This document shows, piece after piece, positions 15,869-24,587 of a stretch of DNA of 64,000 bases. The notes beneath the pieces were generated by a model, which worked only from the letters and a program-made list of their open reading frames with translations, ran no database searches and was not told the origin of the DNA. Position 1 is the stretch's first letter. Each line of letters begins with the position of its first letter. Origin of the DNA: Nocardioides luteus (GTDB taxonomy: Bacteria > Actinomycetota > Actinomycetes > Propionibacteriales > Nocardioidaceae); the NCBI RefSeq assembly GCF_015752315.1, contig NZ_JADOVJ010000001.1:4332501-4396500 (forward strand). The letters are read 5' to 3'. Position numbers and translations under genes: made by a program.

Positions 15869-17491
15869 ATGCCCTCGCACAGCATGCCCCCGAGCACGCA
15901 TCGACGACGGATCGACCGACCTCCCCACGACTCCCGCAGGACCACCCGGTGGCGACGTACCGCCGTCGTCAGCGTCCTGGTCACCCTCATCACCGGGGGT
16001 GCGCTCTGGACGTTCGGACCGGCGACCGCTCACCCGGAGACGGTCAGCCTTCTCCCCGACGACGCGGTCCCGACGGTGCTGACGGATCCCGACTCCCGGC
16101 CGGTCGAGCTCGGACTGCGGTTCCGGACCTCCCGGCCCGTCGAGGCGGTCGCGGTCCAGGTCTACCTGGGCCCGCACAACCACGGCCCGCACCCGGCGAC
16201 CCTGTGGTCGGAAGGCGGCGTCCCGCTCGCCCGCGTCCAGGTCGGCGGCGCCGCCGGGGAGGGCCTGAGGGTCGCCGAGCTCGACCGGCCGATCCGTCTC
16301 GAGCCCGGCCGCTCCTACGTCGTCTCGTACACCGCACCCCGGGGCCATTACTCGACCGACGAGTACTTCTTCGACCGTTCGATCAGCAACGGTCCGCTGT
16401 CGGCCGGCACGAACGCGGGCGTCTACACCTACGAGCCGGGTGAGTTCCCGCGCTCGACGTACCGGGCCACCAACTACCAGGTCGACGTCGTCGTGCGGCC
16501 GACCGGCTCTGACGAGGAGCCGACGACCTCACCGTCGCCGTCCAGCAGCCCGACGGCGTCCAGCGCACCTCCCACCCTGAGCCCCGGCCCCTCGACGAGC
16601 GCCGGCCCGACCGCTCCGGCGAGCACGCCGAGAGCCCCGTCGGCCTCCCCGAGCTCCCCGAGCAGCACTCCGACGACCGCCGCCCCCTCGCCGACCTCCG
16701 CCCCTCCCTCAGGTGGCTTCCCGACCCGCGCCTCGGCCGGGCTTCCGGACGGCTGGCAGCCGAAGCGGTCGGTGACCGGGACGTACACGATCAACACACC
16801 GGGTGCCGTCGTCGAGGACCTGCGCGTCACGAACGGGACGATCAACGTCACCGCCAGGAACGTGACCCTGCGGCGGGTGCAGGCGGTCGGCTCGGTGATC
16901 GCCAACTACACCAGCGCCACCTGCGCGACCGGTCTCGTGATCGAGGACTCCGAGATCGTCCGCGGCGCGGCCCCGACGACGGACGAAGCCTGGCCGGCGG
17001 TCACCTCGGGCGGCTACACGGCCCGCAACGTCCTCATCGACGGCGTTCCGGAGGGCTTCCGGGCCCAGGGGAGGTCGGCGTGCGGCGGCGTCGGGATCTA
17101 CGACTCCTACGTACGTGTCGTCTCCCCCGACGTCTGCACCGACTGGCACGGCGACGGCATCCAGGGCTACGGCGGCGGTGCGCTCACCGTCCGGAAGACG
17201 GTGATCGACTTCGTCGACACCAACAACTGCGGCGGCACCGCCCCGTTCTTCTACCCCGACCAGGACAACACCTCCGTCGACATCGACGGCCTGGTCGTGA
17301 GCGGCGGCGGCTACCCGTTCCGGCTCGGCACGCCGGGCAGCGTGAGGAACCTGTACGTGGTCGACCGGAGCTGGGTCTTCGGGCCGCTCGACGTCCGGTG
17401 CAGCCTGATCACCCAGTGGCAGGCGGCGACCGCGACGCTGAACTCCGCCGGCCAGCCGGTCGTGGTGCGCAACCTGCCCTGCACGACCTGA
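15869..17491 (+). CDS. secreted DUF4082 plus beta-helix protein, paralogue 2
   Basis: 540 residues. A hydrophobic segment after the Arg-rich start (TAVVSVLVTLITGGALWTFG) gives export. Residues about 60-210 form one DUF4082 domain (VELGLRFRTSRPVEAVAVQV, ATLWSEGG, YVVSYTAPRGHYSTD, NYQVDVVV), the same domain that occurs four times in the protein at 29653. A Ser/Thr/Pro linker of about 80 residues follows, then the beta-helix domain shared with the upstream gene (FPTRASAGLPDGWQPKRSV, DWHGDGIQGYGGG). The modular build suggests an extracellular carbohydrate-binding or polysaccharide-modifying role. The gene is convergent with the polymerase-like gene at 17502. Confidence 0.8.
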   Translation: MPSHSMPPSTHRRRIDRPPHDSRRTTRWRRTAVVSVLVTLITGGALWTFGPATAHPETVSLLPDDAVPTVLTDPDSRPVELGLRFRTSRPVEAVAVQVYLGPHNHGPHPATLWSEGGVPLARVQVGGAAGEGLRVAELDRPIRLEPGRSYVVSYTAPRGHYSTDEYFFDRSISNGPLSAGTNAGVYTYEPGEFPRSTYRATNYQVDVVVRPTGSDEEPTTSPSPSSSPTASSAPPTLSPGPSTSAGPTAPASTPRAPSASPSSPSSTPTTAAPSPTSAPPSGGFPTRASAGLPDGWQPKRSVTGTYTINTPGAVVEDLRVTNGTINVTARNVTLRRVQAVGSVIANYTSATCATGLVIEDSEIVRGAAPTTDEAWPAVTSGGYTARNVLIDGVPEGFRAQGRSACGGVGIYDSYVRVVSPDVCTDWHGDGIQGYGGGALTVRKTVIDFVDTNNCGGTAPFFYPDQDNTSVDIDGLVVSGGGYPFRLGTPGSVRNLYVVDRSWVFGPLDVRCSLITQWQAATATLNSAGQPVVVRNLPCTT

Positions 17492-17501
17492 GCCGGGCGG
17501 G

Positions 17502-18839
17502 TCACCCCGGTCGTACGCTCTGCGACACCTCGCCCCGGGCACCGGTGCGCACCTCGGTGCGCACCTCGGTGCGCTCCGGTGGCGCCGTGAGCACCAGCCG
17601 GGTGACCGCGCTCCCCAGCCCGAGCACCAGGAAGATGGTGCCCATCGTCATCGGGAAGGCGAACGCGTCGAAGAAGGCCAGACCGGCGAAGCCGGCGGCC
17701 GCGGCACCGATGAGCGAGATGACCAGGTCACGCGTCTTCGGGTCCTCGCAGGCGCGATAGACCCGGGCGAGCTGGATGAACGTCGCGATCACGAACGCCG
17801 CGAACAGGAGCACGCCGACGATCCCGATGCTCACCATCATCTGCAGGTACTGGTTGTCGAAGATGCGGTACTTCGGCAGGAACGTCCCCAGCCCCCGCCC
17901 GAAGAACGGGTTGCGGTCGACGAAGAACCAGGCCACCCCGTAGCTGTCGGTGCGCGAGGTGACGCTGGGGTCCTGCTCGGCGCCGACGAACATGCCGGTC
18001 ACCGAGTTGATGATCCGCGGCGCGGCCAGGAACACCAGCGACAGACCGCCGACCGCCAGCCCCAGCACCAGCCCGCGCTGCTTGCGCGACCAGCCGATCA
18101 TGCAGACCATCACCGCGATGGCCGCACCGAGGTAGGCCGACCGGCTCGAGGAGGCCGCGATGACCATGCAGATCAGCATGACCGGGGCCCAGCGTACGAG
18201 CGGGTTGAGGTTGCGGTGGTGGAAGCCGACGTGGAGCGCGACCGGCAGCAGCATGCCCATGAGCGTGCCGTATTCGATCGGGCTCAGGGCCGTCCCGGCA
18301 GGACGTACGAGGCCGTTGCGCATCGCCAGCTCGACGGTCGTCATCGGGGTCAGGACCGGGATCGAGATCCGGTCGACGAAGACCTGCCGGGCAAAGAACT
18401 GGGCCAGGCCGAGGACCGCGAGGAAGCTGCCGCCCACGACCAGCCGCCACACCAGCACGTGGACCCTGGCGATGCTCGGGATGGCGTCGCCGGCCAGCAG
18501 CAGCGTGCCCACCCAGGAGACCATCGCCAGGATCGCGACGTCGGCCGGGCTCACCTCGTCGCGGCTGATCGGGCGCGACATCGCGATGACGTAGGTGATC
18601 CCGACGCTGAACAGGAACAGGCCCAGCATCAGCCGCATCGGCTGCCGGGGCCGGTTCTCCGGCAGCGGCCGCCCGATGCTCAGCAGCACCCAGATCGCGA
18701 AGCTGCCCAGGCCCATCAGCATCGAGACCGATCCGGCGCTGCCCAGCGGCCGGAAGACCAGCCACGAGGGGATCACGAAGACGGCGAACGTGTAGAGGCT
18801 CAGCCACGTCACCGCATCGACACCACGGCGTACGGCCAT
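17502..18839 (-). CDS. O-antigen ligase / Wzy-type polymerase family membrane protein
   Basis: 445 residues with about eleven hydrophobic segments. The large loop contains SRTDSYGVAWFFVDRNPFFG followed by RGLGTFLPKYRIFDNQYLQM, the Wzy_C-type signature (RxxxW...P..G.G...........N.yL). Enzymes of this family polymerise repeat units or ligate polysaccharide outside the membrane. ATG 18839 was used; the longer upstream frame lacks membrane character. It begins 10 bp after the chain-length-type gene stop, so the two are one operon, as is common for polymerase and co-polymerase. A 12-bp tandem repeat (17543-17580) encodes the Arg/Glu/Thr-rich C-terminal tail. Confidence 0.85.
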   Translation of the reverse strand: MAVRRGVDAVTWLSLYTFAVFVIPSWLVFRPLGSAGSVSMLMGLGSFAIWVLLSIGRPLPENRPRQPMRLMLGLFLFSVGITYVIAMSRPISRDEVSPADVAILAMVSWVGTLLLAGDAIPSIARVHVLVWRLVVGGSFLAVLGLAQFFARQVFVDRISIPVLTPMTTVELAMRNGLVRPAGTALSPIEYGTLMGMLLPVALHVGFHHRNLNPLVRWAPVMLICMVIAASSSRSAYLGAAIAVMVCMIGWSRKQRGLVLGLAVGGLSLVFLAAPRIINSVTGMFVGAEQDPSVTSRTDSYGVAWFFVDRNPFFGRGLGTFLPKYRIFDNQYLQMMVSIGIVGVLLFAAFVIATFIQLARVYRACEDPKTRDLVISLIGAAAAGFAGLAFFDAFAFPMTMGTIFLVLGLGSAVTRLVLTAPPERTEVRTEVRTGARGEVSQSVRPG

Positions 18840-18849
18840 CGTTCCGGCC

Positions 18850-19581
18850 TCAGCCGTGGAGGCGCTGGACGACGTGGTCGTCGCGGTCGAGCCGGTCGTC
18901 CTGGTCGGCCCGTTCGTCCAGGTCGGGGTCGTCGTCGACGACGTCCTGGGCGGCCAGCGACGCGGCCCGCTCCTCGCGAGCCAGCCGGCGGCGCAGCGCG
19001 ATCCCGTCGATCGCATAGATCAGCACCGCGGTCATCGCGATACCGAGCACGACCGCCATGATCCGGGCCCGCAGCGGCCCGCTGCCGTCGATCGCCGCCG
19101 TCTCGTCCAGCGCGAGCGGTCGCGAGCGCAGCCGGGCGTTGCCCTTCGCGTTGACCTCGTCCTGGAGCCGGCCGAGCGTCTCCGGGATCGAGTCGGCGAC
19201 GAAGTTGAGCGCCTCGATGGCGTTGGCCTCGCTGTCGGCACTGACGTCGATCGCGATCACCGGCCCCCGCGTCGACTCCTCCATCGAGACCGTGACCGCG
19301 GCGCCCGGGGTGACCTCCGCGATCGCCTCCTGCGCGGGCGCGCTGGTGTAGTAGGCGACCACGACCCGGGCCGGCAGGTCGAGCCCGCCGAGCCCCAGGA
19401 ACGGGTTGCCACCGGGGCCGACCGCGTTCTTCGAGGGAAGCATCAGGACCAGGCCACGGGCGGTGTAGGACGGCGCCACGAAGGCCGATGCGCTCCAGCC
19501 GAGCACACCGGTCAGCAGGATGCCGACCACCGCGAGATACCAGCGCCGCCGGATCGCACCGACGAACTCCGACAACACCAT
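18850..19581 (-). CDS. Wzz-like chain-length / co-polymerase membrane protein
   Basis: 243 residues with a hydrophobic segment near each end (YLAVVGILLTGVLGWSASAF and IMAVVLGIAMTAVLIYAI) and an extracytoplasmic middle, the topology of polysaccharide co-polymerases. No Walker motifs, so there is no fused tyrosine kinase. The tail is Asp/Arg-rich. Start ATG 19581 follows TACGTT by 7 nt and lies 60.5 bp from the box centre at 19641.5; the in-frame ATG 19599 would not fit a leaderless message. It probably sets polymer length with the polymerase 10 bp downstream. Confidence 0.75.
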   Translation of the reverse strand: MVLSEFVGAIRRRWYLAVVGILLTGVLGWSASAFVAPSYTARGLVLMLPSKNAVGPGGNPFLGLGGLDLPARVVVAYYTSAPAQEAIAEVTPGAAVTVSMEESTRGPVIAIDVSADSEANAIEALNFVADSIPETLGRLQDEVNAKGNARLRSRPLALDETAAIDGSGPLRARIMAVVLGIAMTAVLIYAIDGIALRRRLAREERAASLAAQDVVDDDPDLDERADQDDRLDRDDHVVQRLHG

Positions 19582-19633
19582 GGCCACGAACGTACCCATC
19601 GTCGGGCGGCCCGAGCAGACCTCGCCGGGGTCC

Positions 19634-19649
19634 TACCCGATTTGGGCGA
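19634..19649. promoter_or_regulatory. 7-2-7 inverted repeat box, exact midpoint of divergent leaderless starts
   Basis: TACCCGATTTGGGCGA, centre 19641.5. ATG 19581 (minus) and ATG 19702 (plus) are each 60.5 bp away. Each ATG is preceded by a TANNNT hexamer and a 7-nt gap: TACGTT (19594-19589) and TAGCGT (19689-19694). This is the cleanest example of the arrangement. Confidence 0.7.
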
Positions 19650-19701
19650 TGACCCCGCTGACCTGCACGGACCTCGCCCCACCCGACCTAGCGTTCGGAG
19701 C

Positions 19702-20376
19702 ATGGCGCTGTGGGACCTGCTGCGGGCGATGGTCCGGCGATGGCCGTTCGTCGTGGTCGGCGCGATCATCACGCTCGCCGTCGCCAACTACGCCGGCCAG
19801 GACCGGAGCATCTACTGGACGCGTACGGACCTGGTCTTCCTGGCTCCGAAGAACGCGCAGTACCCGAACGCGCTGCGGGCGACCTCCGAGGACCTGGTGA
19901 TCACCGCCGGCGTGGTCGGCAAGCTCGTCACCGGCACCCGGCAGGTCCCGAAGTTCACGGCCACCGACGCGGGGCTGATCGGGATGGGCGTACGCGACGG
20001 CTGGACCGTCCGGCTGCCCGACACCGGCGGCCAGTGGGCGCCCAACTACGTCGACCAGTGGCTGATCATCGAGGTCGTCGGCCCCGACCCGGAGACCGTC
20101 CGGACCCGTAAGGAGCAGCTGGTCGAGGAGATGGCGGCCGCGCTGGACCGGGTGCAGGACGAGTACAAGGTGGCCCGCGCCTTCCGGATGACCACCAAGG
20201 AGGCGCCCGGCTCGACCGTCGTCTACCCCGTCGGTGGCAGCTCGCGGCGGGCCTTCGTCGTCTCCGGGATGCTCGGCGCCGCCGCGACCCTCTACCTGGT
20301 CGTACGCATCGACCCGATCCTGCTGCGGCGCCGCGAGCGCCGCGCCGAGACCCTCACGGAGCCCGACGTTGTCTGA
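19702..20376 (+). CDS. second chain-length-type membrane protein
   Basis: 224 residues with an N-terminal segment (WPFVVVGAIITLAVANYAG), an extracytoplasmic region including YVDQWLIIEVVGPDPETVRT and a coiled helix (KEQLVEEMAAALDRVQDEYK), and a C-terminal segment (FVVSGMLGAAATLYLVVRI). This layout resembles Wzz/CapA-type proteins, like the divergent 18850 gene, although the sequences differ. Start ATG 19702 is leaderless behind TAGCGT. The stop overlaps the TTG start of the flippase gene, so the two are coupled. Confidence 0.7.
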   Translation: MALWDLLRAMVRRWPFVVVGAIITLAVANYAGQDRSIYWTRTDLVFLAPKNAQYPNALRATSEDLVITAGVVGKLVTGTRQVPKFTATDAGLIGMGVRDGWTVRLPDTGGQWAPNYVDQWLIIEVVGPDPETVRTRKEQLVEEMAAALDRVQDEYKVARAFRMTTKEAPGSTVVYPVGGSSRRAFVVSGMLGAAATLYLVVRIDPILLRRRERRAETLTEPDVV

Positions 20377-21835
20377 CGCCCGCCCGCACACCGCGCTCGC
20401 CTGGAGCATCGCGAACACCGCCGTGACAAAGCTCGGCACGATGGTCGTCGGCATCCTCGTCGCCCGGCTGCTCGGGCCGGAGAGCTACGGCACCTACGCC
20501 GTCGCCTTCCTCGCCCTGATGGCCGTGCTCAGCTTCAACGAGCTCGGGGTGAGCCTCGCGGTGGTGCGCTGGAAGGACGACCCGCGCGAGATCGCGCCGA
20601 CGGTCACCACCATCTCGGTCGTCGCGAGCGTGCTCATCGCCGCCGGGATGGTGATCGGTGCCGGCCCCTACGCGCGAGCGATGGGCGAGCCGGACGCGGC
20701 CGTGCTGGTGGCTCTCTTCGCCGTCCCGGTGGTGCTCAGCGGGATCACCGCGACCCCCGCGGCGCTGCTGCAGCGCAACCTGATGCAGGGCAAGCGGATG
20801 CTCATCGACCAGATGGCCACCCTCGTCGCGGTGCCAGTCATGCTCGGCCTGGCGCTGGCCGGCGCGGGCCCGTTCTCGCTGGTCCTCGGGCATCTCCTGG
20901 GCGTGTGCGTGACCACCGTGATGTTCCTGCGGATGTCGCCGCTGCCGTGGCGCCTGGGGCTCTCCCGGTCGCACGCGGTCGCGCTGCTCCGCTTCGGCAC
21001 GCCGCTCGCGGTGACCAGCATCCTGGTCTTCGCGGTGGGGTTCGCCGACCAGATCGTCATCGGCAGCGCGCTCGGCGCGACCGCGCTCGGGTTCTACGTG
21101 GTCGCCTTCAACCTCTCCAGCTGGCCGGTCACCATGCTGTCGCGGCCGTTGCGGCAGGTCACGCCGGTGATCTTCGCCCGGCTGCAGCGCGACCCCGAGG
21201 GGATGCAGCACGCCTTCTCCCGGCTCTCCGCGCTGGTGCTGACCGTGACGCTCCCGGGCTGCTCGGCGCTGGCCGCGCTGGCACCGGAGGTGATCCGGCT
21301 GGTCTACGGTCAGGTCTGGCTGGCGGCCGCGGCACCGCTCCTCTGGCTCGGCGCGCTGGCCGTGCTGCGGATCTCCTTCGAGCTCGCCTACGACTTCCTG
21401 GTCATCGCCGGCTCGACGCGCAGCCTGATGACGATCCAGATCGTCTGGCTGGTCGCGCTGGTGCCCGCGCTGCTGGCCGGGGCGGCCTGGGCCGGCGTGG
21501 GCGGGGTCGGTCTGGCCGCGTTCGCGGTCGGGCTCGTCGTCATCCTGCCGCTGCACCTCTTCTACCTCGCCCGGGCCGGGGTCGGGCTCGCCGGCCTCGC
21601 CGCCGGTGCCGCCCTGCCCGCCCTCGGCGCTGTCGCCGTCTGGGCGGCGGCGTTCGGGCTGCGGGCCGCACAGCCGTCGGTCTGGGTGACCTGCGTGGTC
21701 ACCGGCCTGGTGCTCGCCGCCGTGTGGGCGGTGCTGCTGCGCCGACGCCGCGAGGACGTCCGCTGGTTCCGCTCCGGAGCCGGCTCCCCCACCGAGACCC
21801 CCACCGATCCCCGGAGCGAGGACGTGCATGTCTGA
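20369..21835 (+). CDS. Wzx-type polysaccharide flippase
   Basis: 488 residues with twelve to fourteen hydrophobic segments. Near the start it reads NTAVTKLGTMVVGILVARLL followed by GPESYGTYAVAF, the typical opening of the MATE/Wzx (polysaccharide_synt) family. It should move lipid-linked repeat units across the membrane for the polymerase at 17502. The start was taken as TTG 20369, with GGAG 9 nt upstream and an 8-bp overlap with the preceding stop; the longer frame upstream is only a shadow of the previous gene. The next gene overlaps by 8 bp. Confidence 0.9.
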   Translation: MSDARPHTALAWSIANTAVTKLGTMVVGILVARLLGPESYGTYAVAFLALMAVLSFNELGVSLAVVRWKDDPREIAPTVTTISVVASVLIAAGMVIGAGPYARAMGEPDAAVLVALFAVPVVLSGITATPAALLQRNLMQGKRMLIDQMATLVAVPVMLGLALAGAGPFSLVLGHLLGVCVTTVMFLRMSPLPWRLGLSRSHAVALLRFGTPLAVTSILVFAVGFADQIVIGSALGATALGFYVVAFNLSSWPVTMLSRPLRQVTPVIFARLQRDPEGMQHAFSRLSALVLTVTLPGCSALAALAPEVIRLVYGQVWLAAAAPLLWLGALAVLRISFELAYDFLVIAGSTRSLMTIQIVWLVALVPALLAGAAWAGVGGVGLAAFAVGLVVILPLHLFYLARAGVGLAGLAAGAALPALGAVAVWAAAFGLRAAQPSVWVTCVVTGLVLAAVWAVLLRRRREDVRWFRSGAGSPTETPTDPRSEDVHV

Positions 21836-23390
21836 CCGTCTCGACGACAACCACGCCACCCTGGAGGAGATGTACGCAGCCGCAGCAGCCGCCGGGAAGC
21901 GACGGCCGCAGCGCGCGGCCGCCCTGGCCCAGGCCGCGGCGGAGTTCGCCTGGGGCAACCACACCGGCTGGTTCGCGTACGAACCTCTCGAGCTGCTGCT
22001 GAGCGACCTCGGCGGCTCACTGCCCTCAGCGTCGTCGCCGGTCCGCGGGCCGCGCACGCTGCACGTCGTCACGCAGATGTACCAGAGCGGCGGCCACACC
22101 CAGATCATCGCCGGCTGGACCGACCAGCTCGCCGACCGCTCCCACGAGATCGTCGCCACCCGGCACATGACCTCGCCGGTGCCGGCCAAGATCCTCTCCC
22201 GGCTCGGGGACCGGGTCGGCCTGACCATGCTCGACACCGCGCCGGGGTCGCTGCTGCACCGCGCCGCGCGGCTGCGCGCGCTGGCCTCGACCGCCGATCT
22301 GGTGGTCTCCCACTGCCATCCCTTCGACGTCGTCCCCGCACTGGCGTTCGCCGACCGCCGCGGCCTGCCCCCGGTGGTCTACATCGACAACACCGACCAC
22401 GTCTTCTGGGTCGGCGTGCGGGCCTACGACCGCATCGTCCACCTGCGCCGCAGCGGCCAGGATCTCGCCCTGCACCGCCGTGGCCTGCCGATGGCGCGGT
22501 CCTTGGTGCGCAACCGCCCGCTGGCCGTCCGGGGGCGGACCAAGAGGCGCGAGACGGCGAAGCCGCAGTGGCGCGTACCGGCCTCCGACGTGCTGGTCGT
22601 GACAGCGGCCGACGCGAGCAAGTTCAAGGGCGGCGACACCTACCTCGCGGCCGTCGAGGCCGCCGTGGCCGCCGAGCCCCGGCTGCAGTGGCGGGTCGCA
22701 GGTCCGGACCCGGAGTCGGAGCCGTGGGCGGGGCTGGCACGGCGTACGTCAGGGCGGATCCAGGCGGTCGGCATGCTGTCCGACGTGGCCCCGCTCCACC
22801 ACGCCGCCGACGCCTACCTCGACTCCTTCCCGTTCGCCGGGCTCACCTCGCTGCTCGAGTCGGGCGGCCTCGCCAACCCGGTGGTGACCTTCCGCGGGCA
22901 CCGGCCCGAGTGCGCGGTGTGGGGCTCCGACTCCCCCGGGATCGACCACCTGATGCTGCGGCCGAAGACCCCCGACCAGCTGCGCGACACCCTCATCGAC
23001 CTCGTCCGCCGCCCGCGCGAGCGGGTCACCCGCGGCACCGCCACCGCCCAGGCGATCCTCGAGTGCCACACCGGCCCCGGCTGGGTCGCCGACGCCGAGT
23101 CGCTCTACCGGATGTCGCAACGGCTCGACGACGACCTGCTCGCGCCCGTCCGCGGCCGCGGCCACCTCGACCTGCTCACCGTCTCCGTCCAGGCGACCAA
23201 CCCGTTCAGCCGTACCTCCGCCGACATCACCGCCGGTCTCCTCGGCGCGATGCCCCTCACCGACCGGATCTCGATGTGGCGCCAGACCCGCCGCGGCGGC
23301 GCCGGCCGCGTCCGCGACCTCGCCCCCGAGTGGGCCGCTGCGGCGGTGCGGTCGCGGTTGCGGCGCCGGCGTGACGTGATACCCGGCTGA
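21828..23390 (+). CDS. GT-B glycosyltransferase-like protein
   Basis: 520 residues, soluble. An N-terminal helical part of about 65 residues precedes a GT-B core: TLHVVTQMYQSGGHTQIIAG, VVSHCHPFDVVPALAF, VVYIDNTDHVFW, ADASKFKGGDTYLAAVEAAV, and a C-terminal domain SFPFAGLTSLLESGGLANPV, which resembles the donor-site region of O-GlcNAc-transferase-like enzymes. The last 80 residues hold no motif I recognise. It overlaps the flippase gene by 8 bp (ATGTCTGA), so it should belong to the same repeat-unit assembly. Confidence 0.7.
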   Translation: MSDRLDDNHATLEEMYAAAAAAGKRRPQRAAALAQAAAEFAWGNHTGWFAYEPLELLLSDLGGSLPSASSPVRGPRTLHVVTQMYQSGGHTQIIAGWTDQLADRSHEIVATRHMTSPVPAKILSRLGDRVGLTMLDTAPGSLLHRAARLRALASTADLVVSHCHPFDVVPALAFADRRGLPPVVYIDNTDHVFWVGVRAYDRIVHLRRSGQDLALHRRGLPMARSLVRNRPLAVRGRTKRRETAKPQWRVPASDVLVVTAADASKFKGGDTYLAAVEAAVAAEPRLQWRVAGPDPESEPWAGLARRTSGRIQAVGMLSDVAPLHHAADAYLDSFPFAGLTSLLESGGLANPVVTFRGHRPECAVWGSDSPGIDHLMLRPKTPDQLRDTLIDLVRRPRERVTRGTATAQAILECHTGPGWVADAESLYRMSQRLDDDLLAPVRGRGHLDLLTVSVQATNPFSRTSADITAGLLGAMPLTDRISMWRQTRRGGAGRVRDLAPEWAAAAVRSRLRRRRDVIPG

Positions 23391-23397
23391 CCGGGTA
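23380..23397. terminator. bidirectional hairpin between convergent genes
   Basis: TACCCGG, loop CTGA, CCGGGTA: a 7-bp perfect stem spanning the stop of the plus-strand glycosyltransferase and the gap to the reverse-strand gene ending at 23412. No U tract, as usual in this G+C range. Confidence 0.55.
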
Positions 23398-23411
23398 ACC
23401 CTGCCCCGAGC

Positions 23412-24587
23412 TCACCCCACGAAGAACGCCCGGTTGCGCGGCCGGCTCCACAGCGACGCGAGCACGGCAGGCTCGACGCCGACGAGGAGCCACAGGCCGG
23501 TGTCACGGGCGAGGCCGACGACGTAGGGCGCGGTCGTGGTGGCGGCGAGGGGGGCGATCTCCTCGGACCGCAGGCCGGAGACGAGCAGGAGCTCGCCGGG
23601 GGCGGTGGCGGCAACGGCGGCGACGACACCGGGCCAGCGGAGGGTGGCGGCGGAGAAGGGGATGCCGTTGCGCTCGAGGCCCTCGGCCTCACCGACGGTG
23701 CCGTCGCGGGAGGGGTCGACGACGCGGATCGAGGAGCTGCCGGCGAGGCGGGCGACGTCGTCGACGAGCAGCCGGATGTCGGCGAGCACCACCTGGCCAC
23801 GAGCGGGCCGGGAGACCCGGCGGAGCGAGCGCGTCACCCGGCGGGCGCGGACCGACTCCCCCAGGAACCGACGCGCGCCACGGGCGCGCCGGACCGGCCA
23901 GGACGTGGCGCCGTGCTCACCGCCGACGATCCCGCAGGTCGTACGCACCGGCGCCAGGCCCGCGTAGGTGTGGCCGACGCTGCGGTGGGCGACGTCGAGG
24001 CGGGCGAGGTTGGTGGTCATGCTGTTGTGGGTCAGCGGGATGTCGACGGCGGCGGCACGACGGCCGGAGGCGCGCATCCGGAGGCAGTACTCGACGGCGT
24101 ACGCGTGCCAGGCCAGGTCGGGCGACTCCGAGAGCGGCTCGCGCAGCACCTGGGACCGGGTGACCATGAAGAGCACCTCGTCGAGCGAGTCGACGTCGAC
24201 CGGGATCGAGGTCGAGCGGCCGAGCGGGACGACCCGGTCGCGCATCGCGCCGATGACCTCGCCGCGGTGGCTGACGCCGACAGCGCCCAGCACCCCGATC
24301 GCCGGGTCGGCGAGGAGAGTCGCGGCGGCGGCCTCGAGCGCGGGCAGCGAGTGCAGGTAGACGTCCTGGTGGACGAAGACGACGACCTCGTTGCGTGCCA
24401 TCCGGGCGCCGTGGTTCAGCGCCGCGCCGGCGCTCGCGAAGTCGCCCGAGACGTTGTCGACGGGGATCACCTCGGTCTGCCGCGATGCGTCCGGGCCGGC
24501 CTTGACCGAGGCCTCCAGACACGACTCCAGCACCGCCGGGTCGTTGTAGACGCAGACGATCGATACCGGTGTACGCACCTCACCCAT
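23412..24587 (-). CDS. glycosyltransferase with StrF-like domain
   Basis: 391 residues. The first 210 are a GT-A-like domain of the StrF type: VSIVCVYNDPAVLESCLEAS, VDNVSGDFASAGAALNHG, EVVVFVHQDVYLHSLPALEA, IGVLGAVGVSHRGEVIGAM and YAVEYCLRMRASGRRAAAVD with IPLTHNS. The remaining 180 residues are Arg-rich, then alternate strands and helices of no family I recognise. It is the last gene of the reverse-strand operon 29570 to 23412 and overlaps the aminotransferase by 8 bp. Confidence 0.75.
   Translation of the reverse strand: MGEVRTPVSIVCVYNDPAVLESCLEASVKAGPDASRQTEVIPVDNVSGDFASAGAALNHGARMARNEVVVFVHQDVYLHSLPALEAAAATLLADPAIGVLGAVGVSHRGEVIGAMRDRVVPLGRSTSIPVDVDSLDEVLFMVTRSQVLREPLSESPDLAWHAYAVEYCLRMRASGRRAAAVDIPLTHNSMTTNLARLDVAHRSVGHTYAGLAPVRTTCGIVGGEHGATSWPVRRARGARRFLGESVRARRVTRSLRRVSRPARGQVVLADIRLLVDDVARLAGSSSIRVVDPSRDGTVGEAEGLERNGIPFSAATLRWPGVVAAVAATAPGELLLVSGLRSEEIAPLAATTTAPYVVGLARDTGLWLLVGVEPAVLASLWSRPRNRAFFVG

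Noticed and set aside
17543..17580. 12-bp tandem repeat as a regulatory site
   Set aside because: It lies in the coding sequence of the polymerase-like protein and simply encodes a variable-length charged tail.
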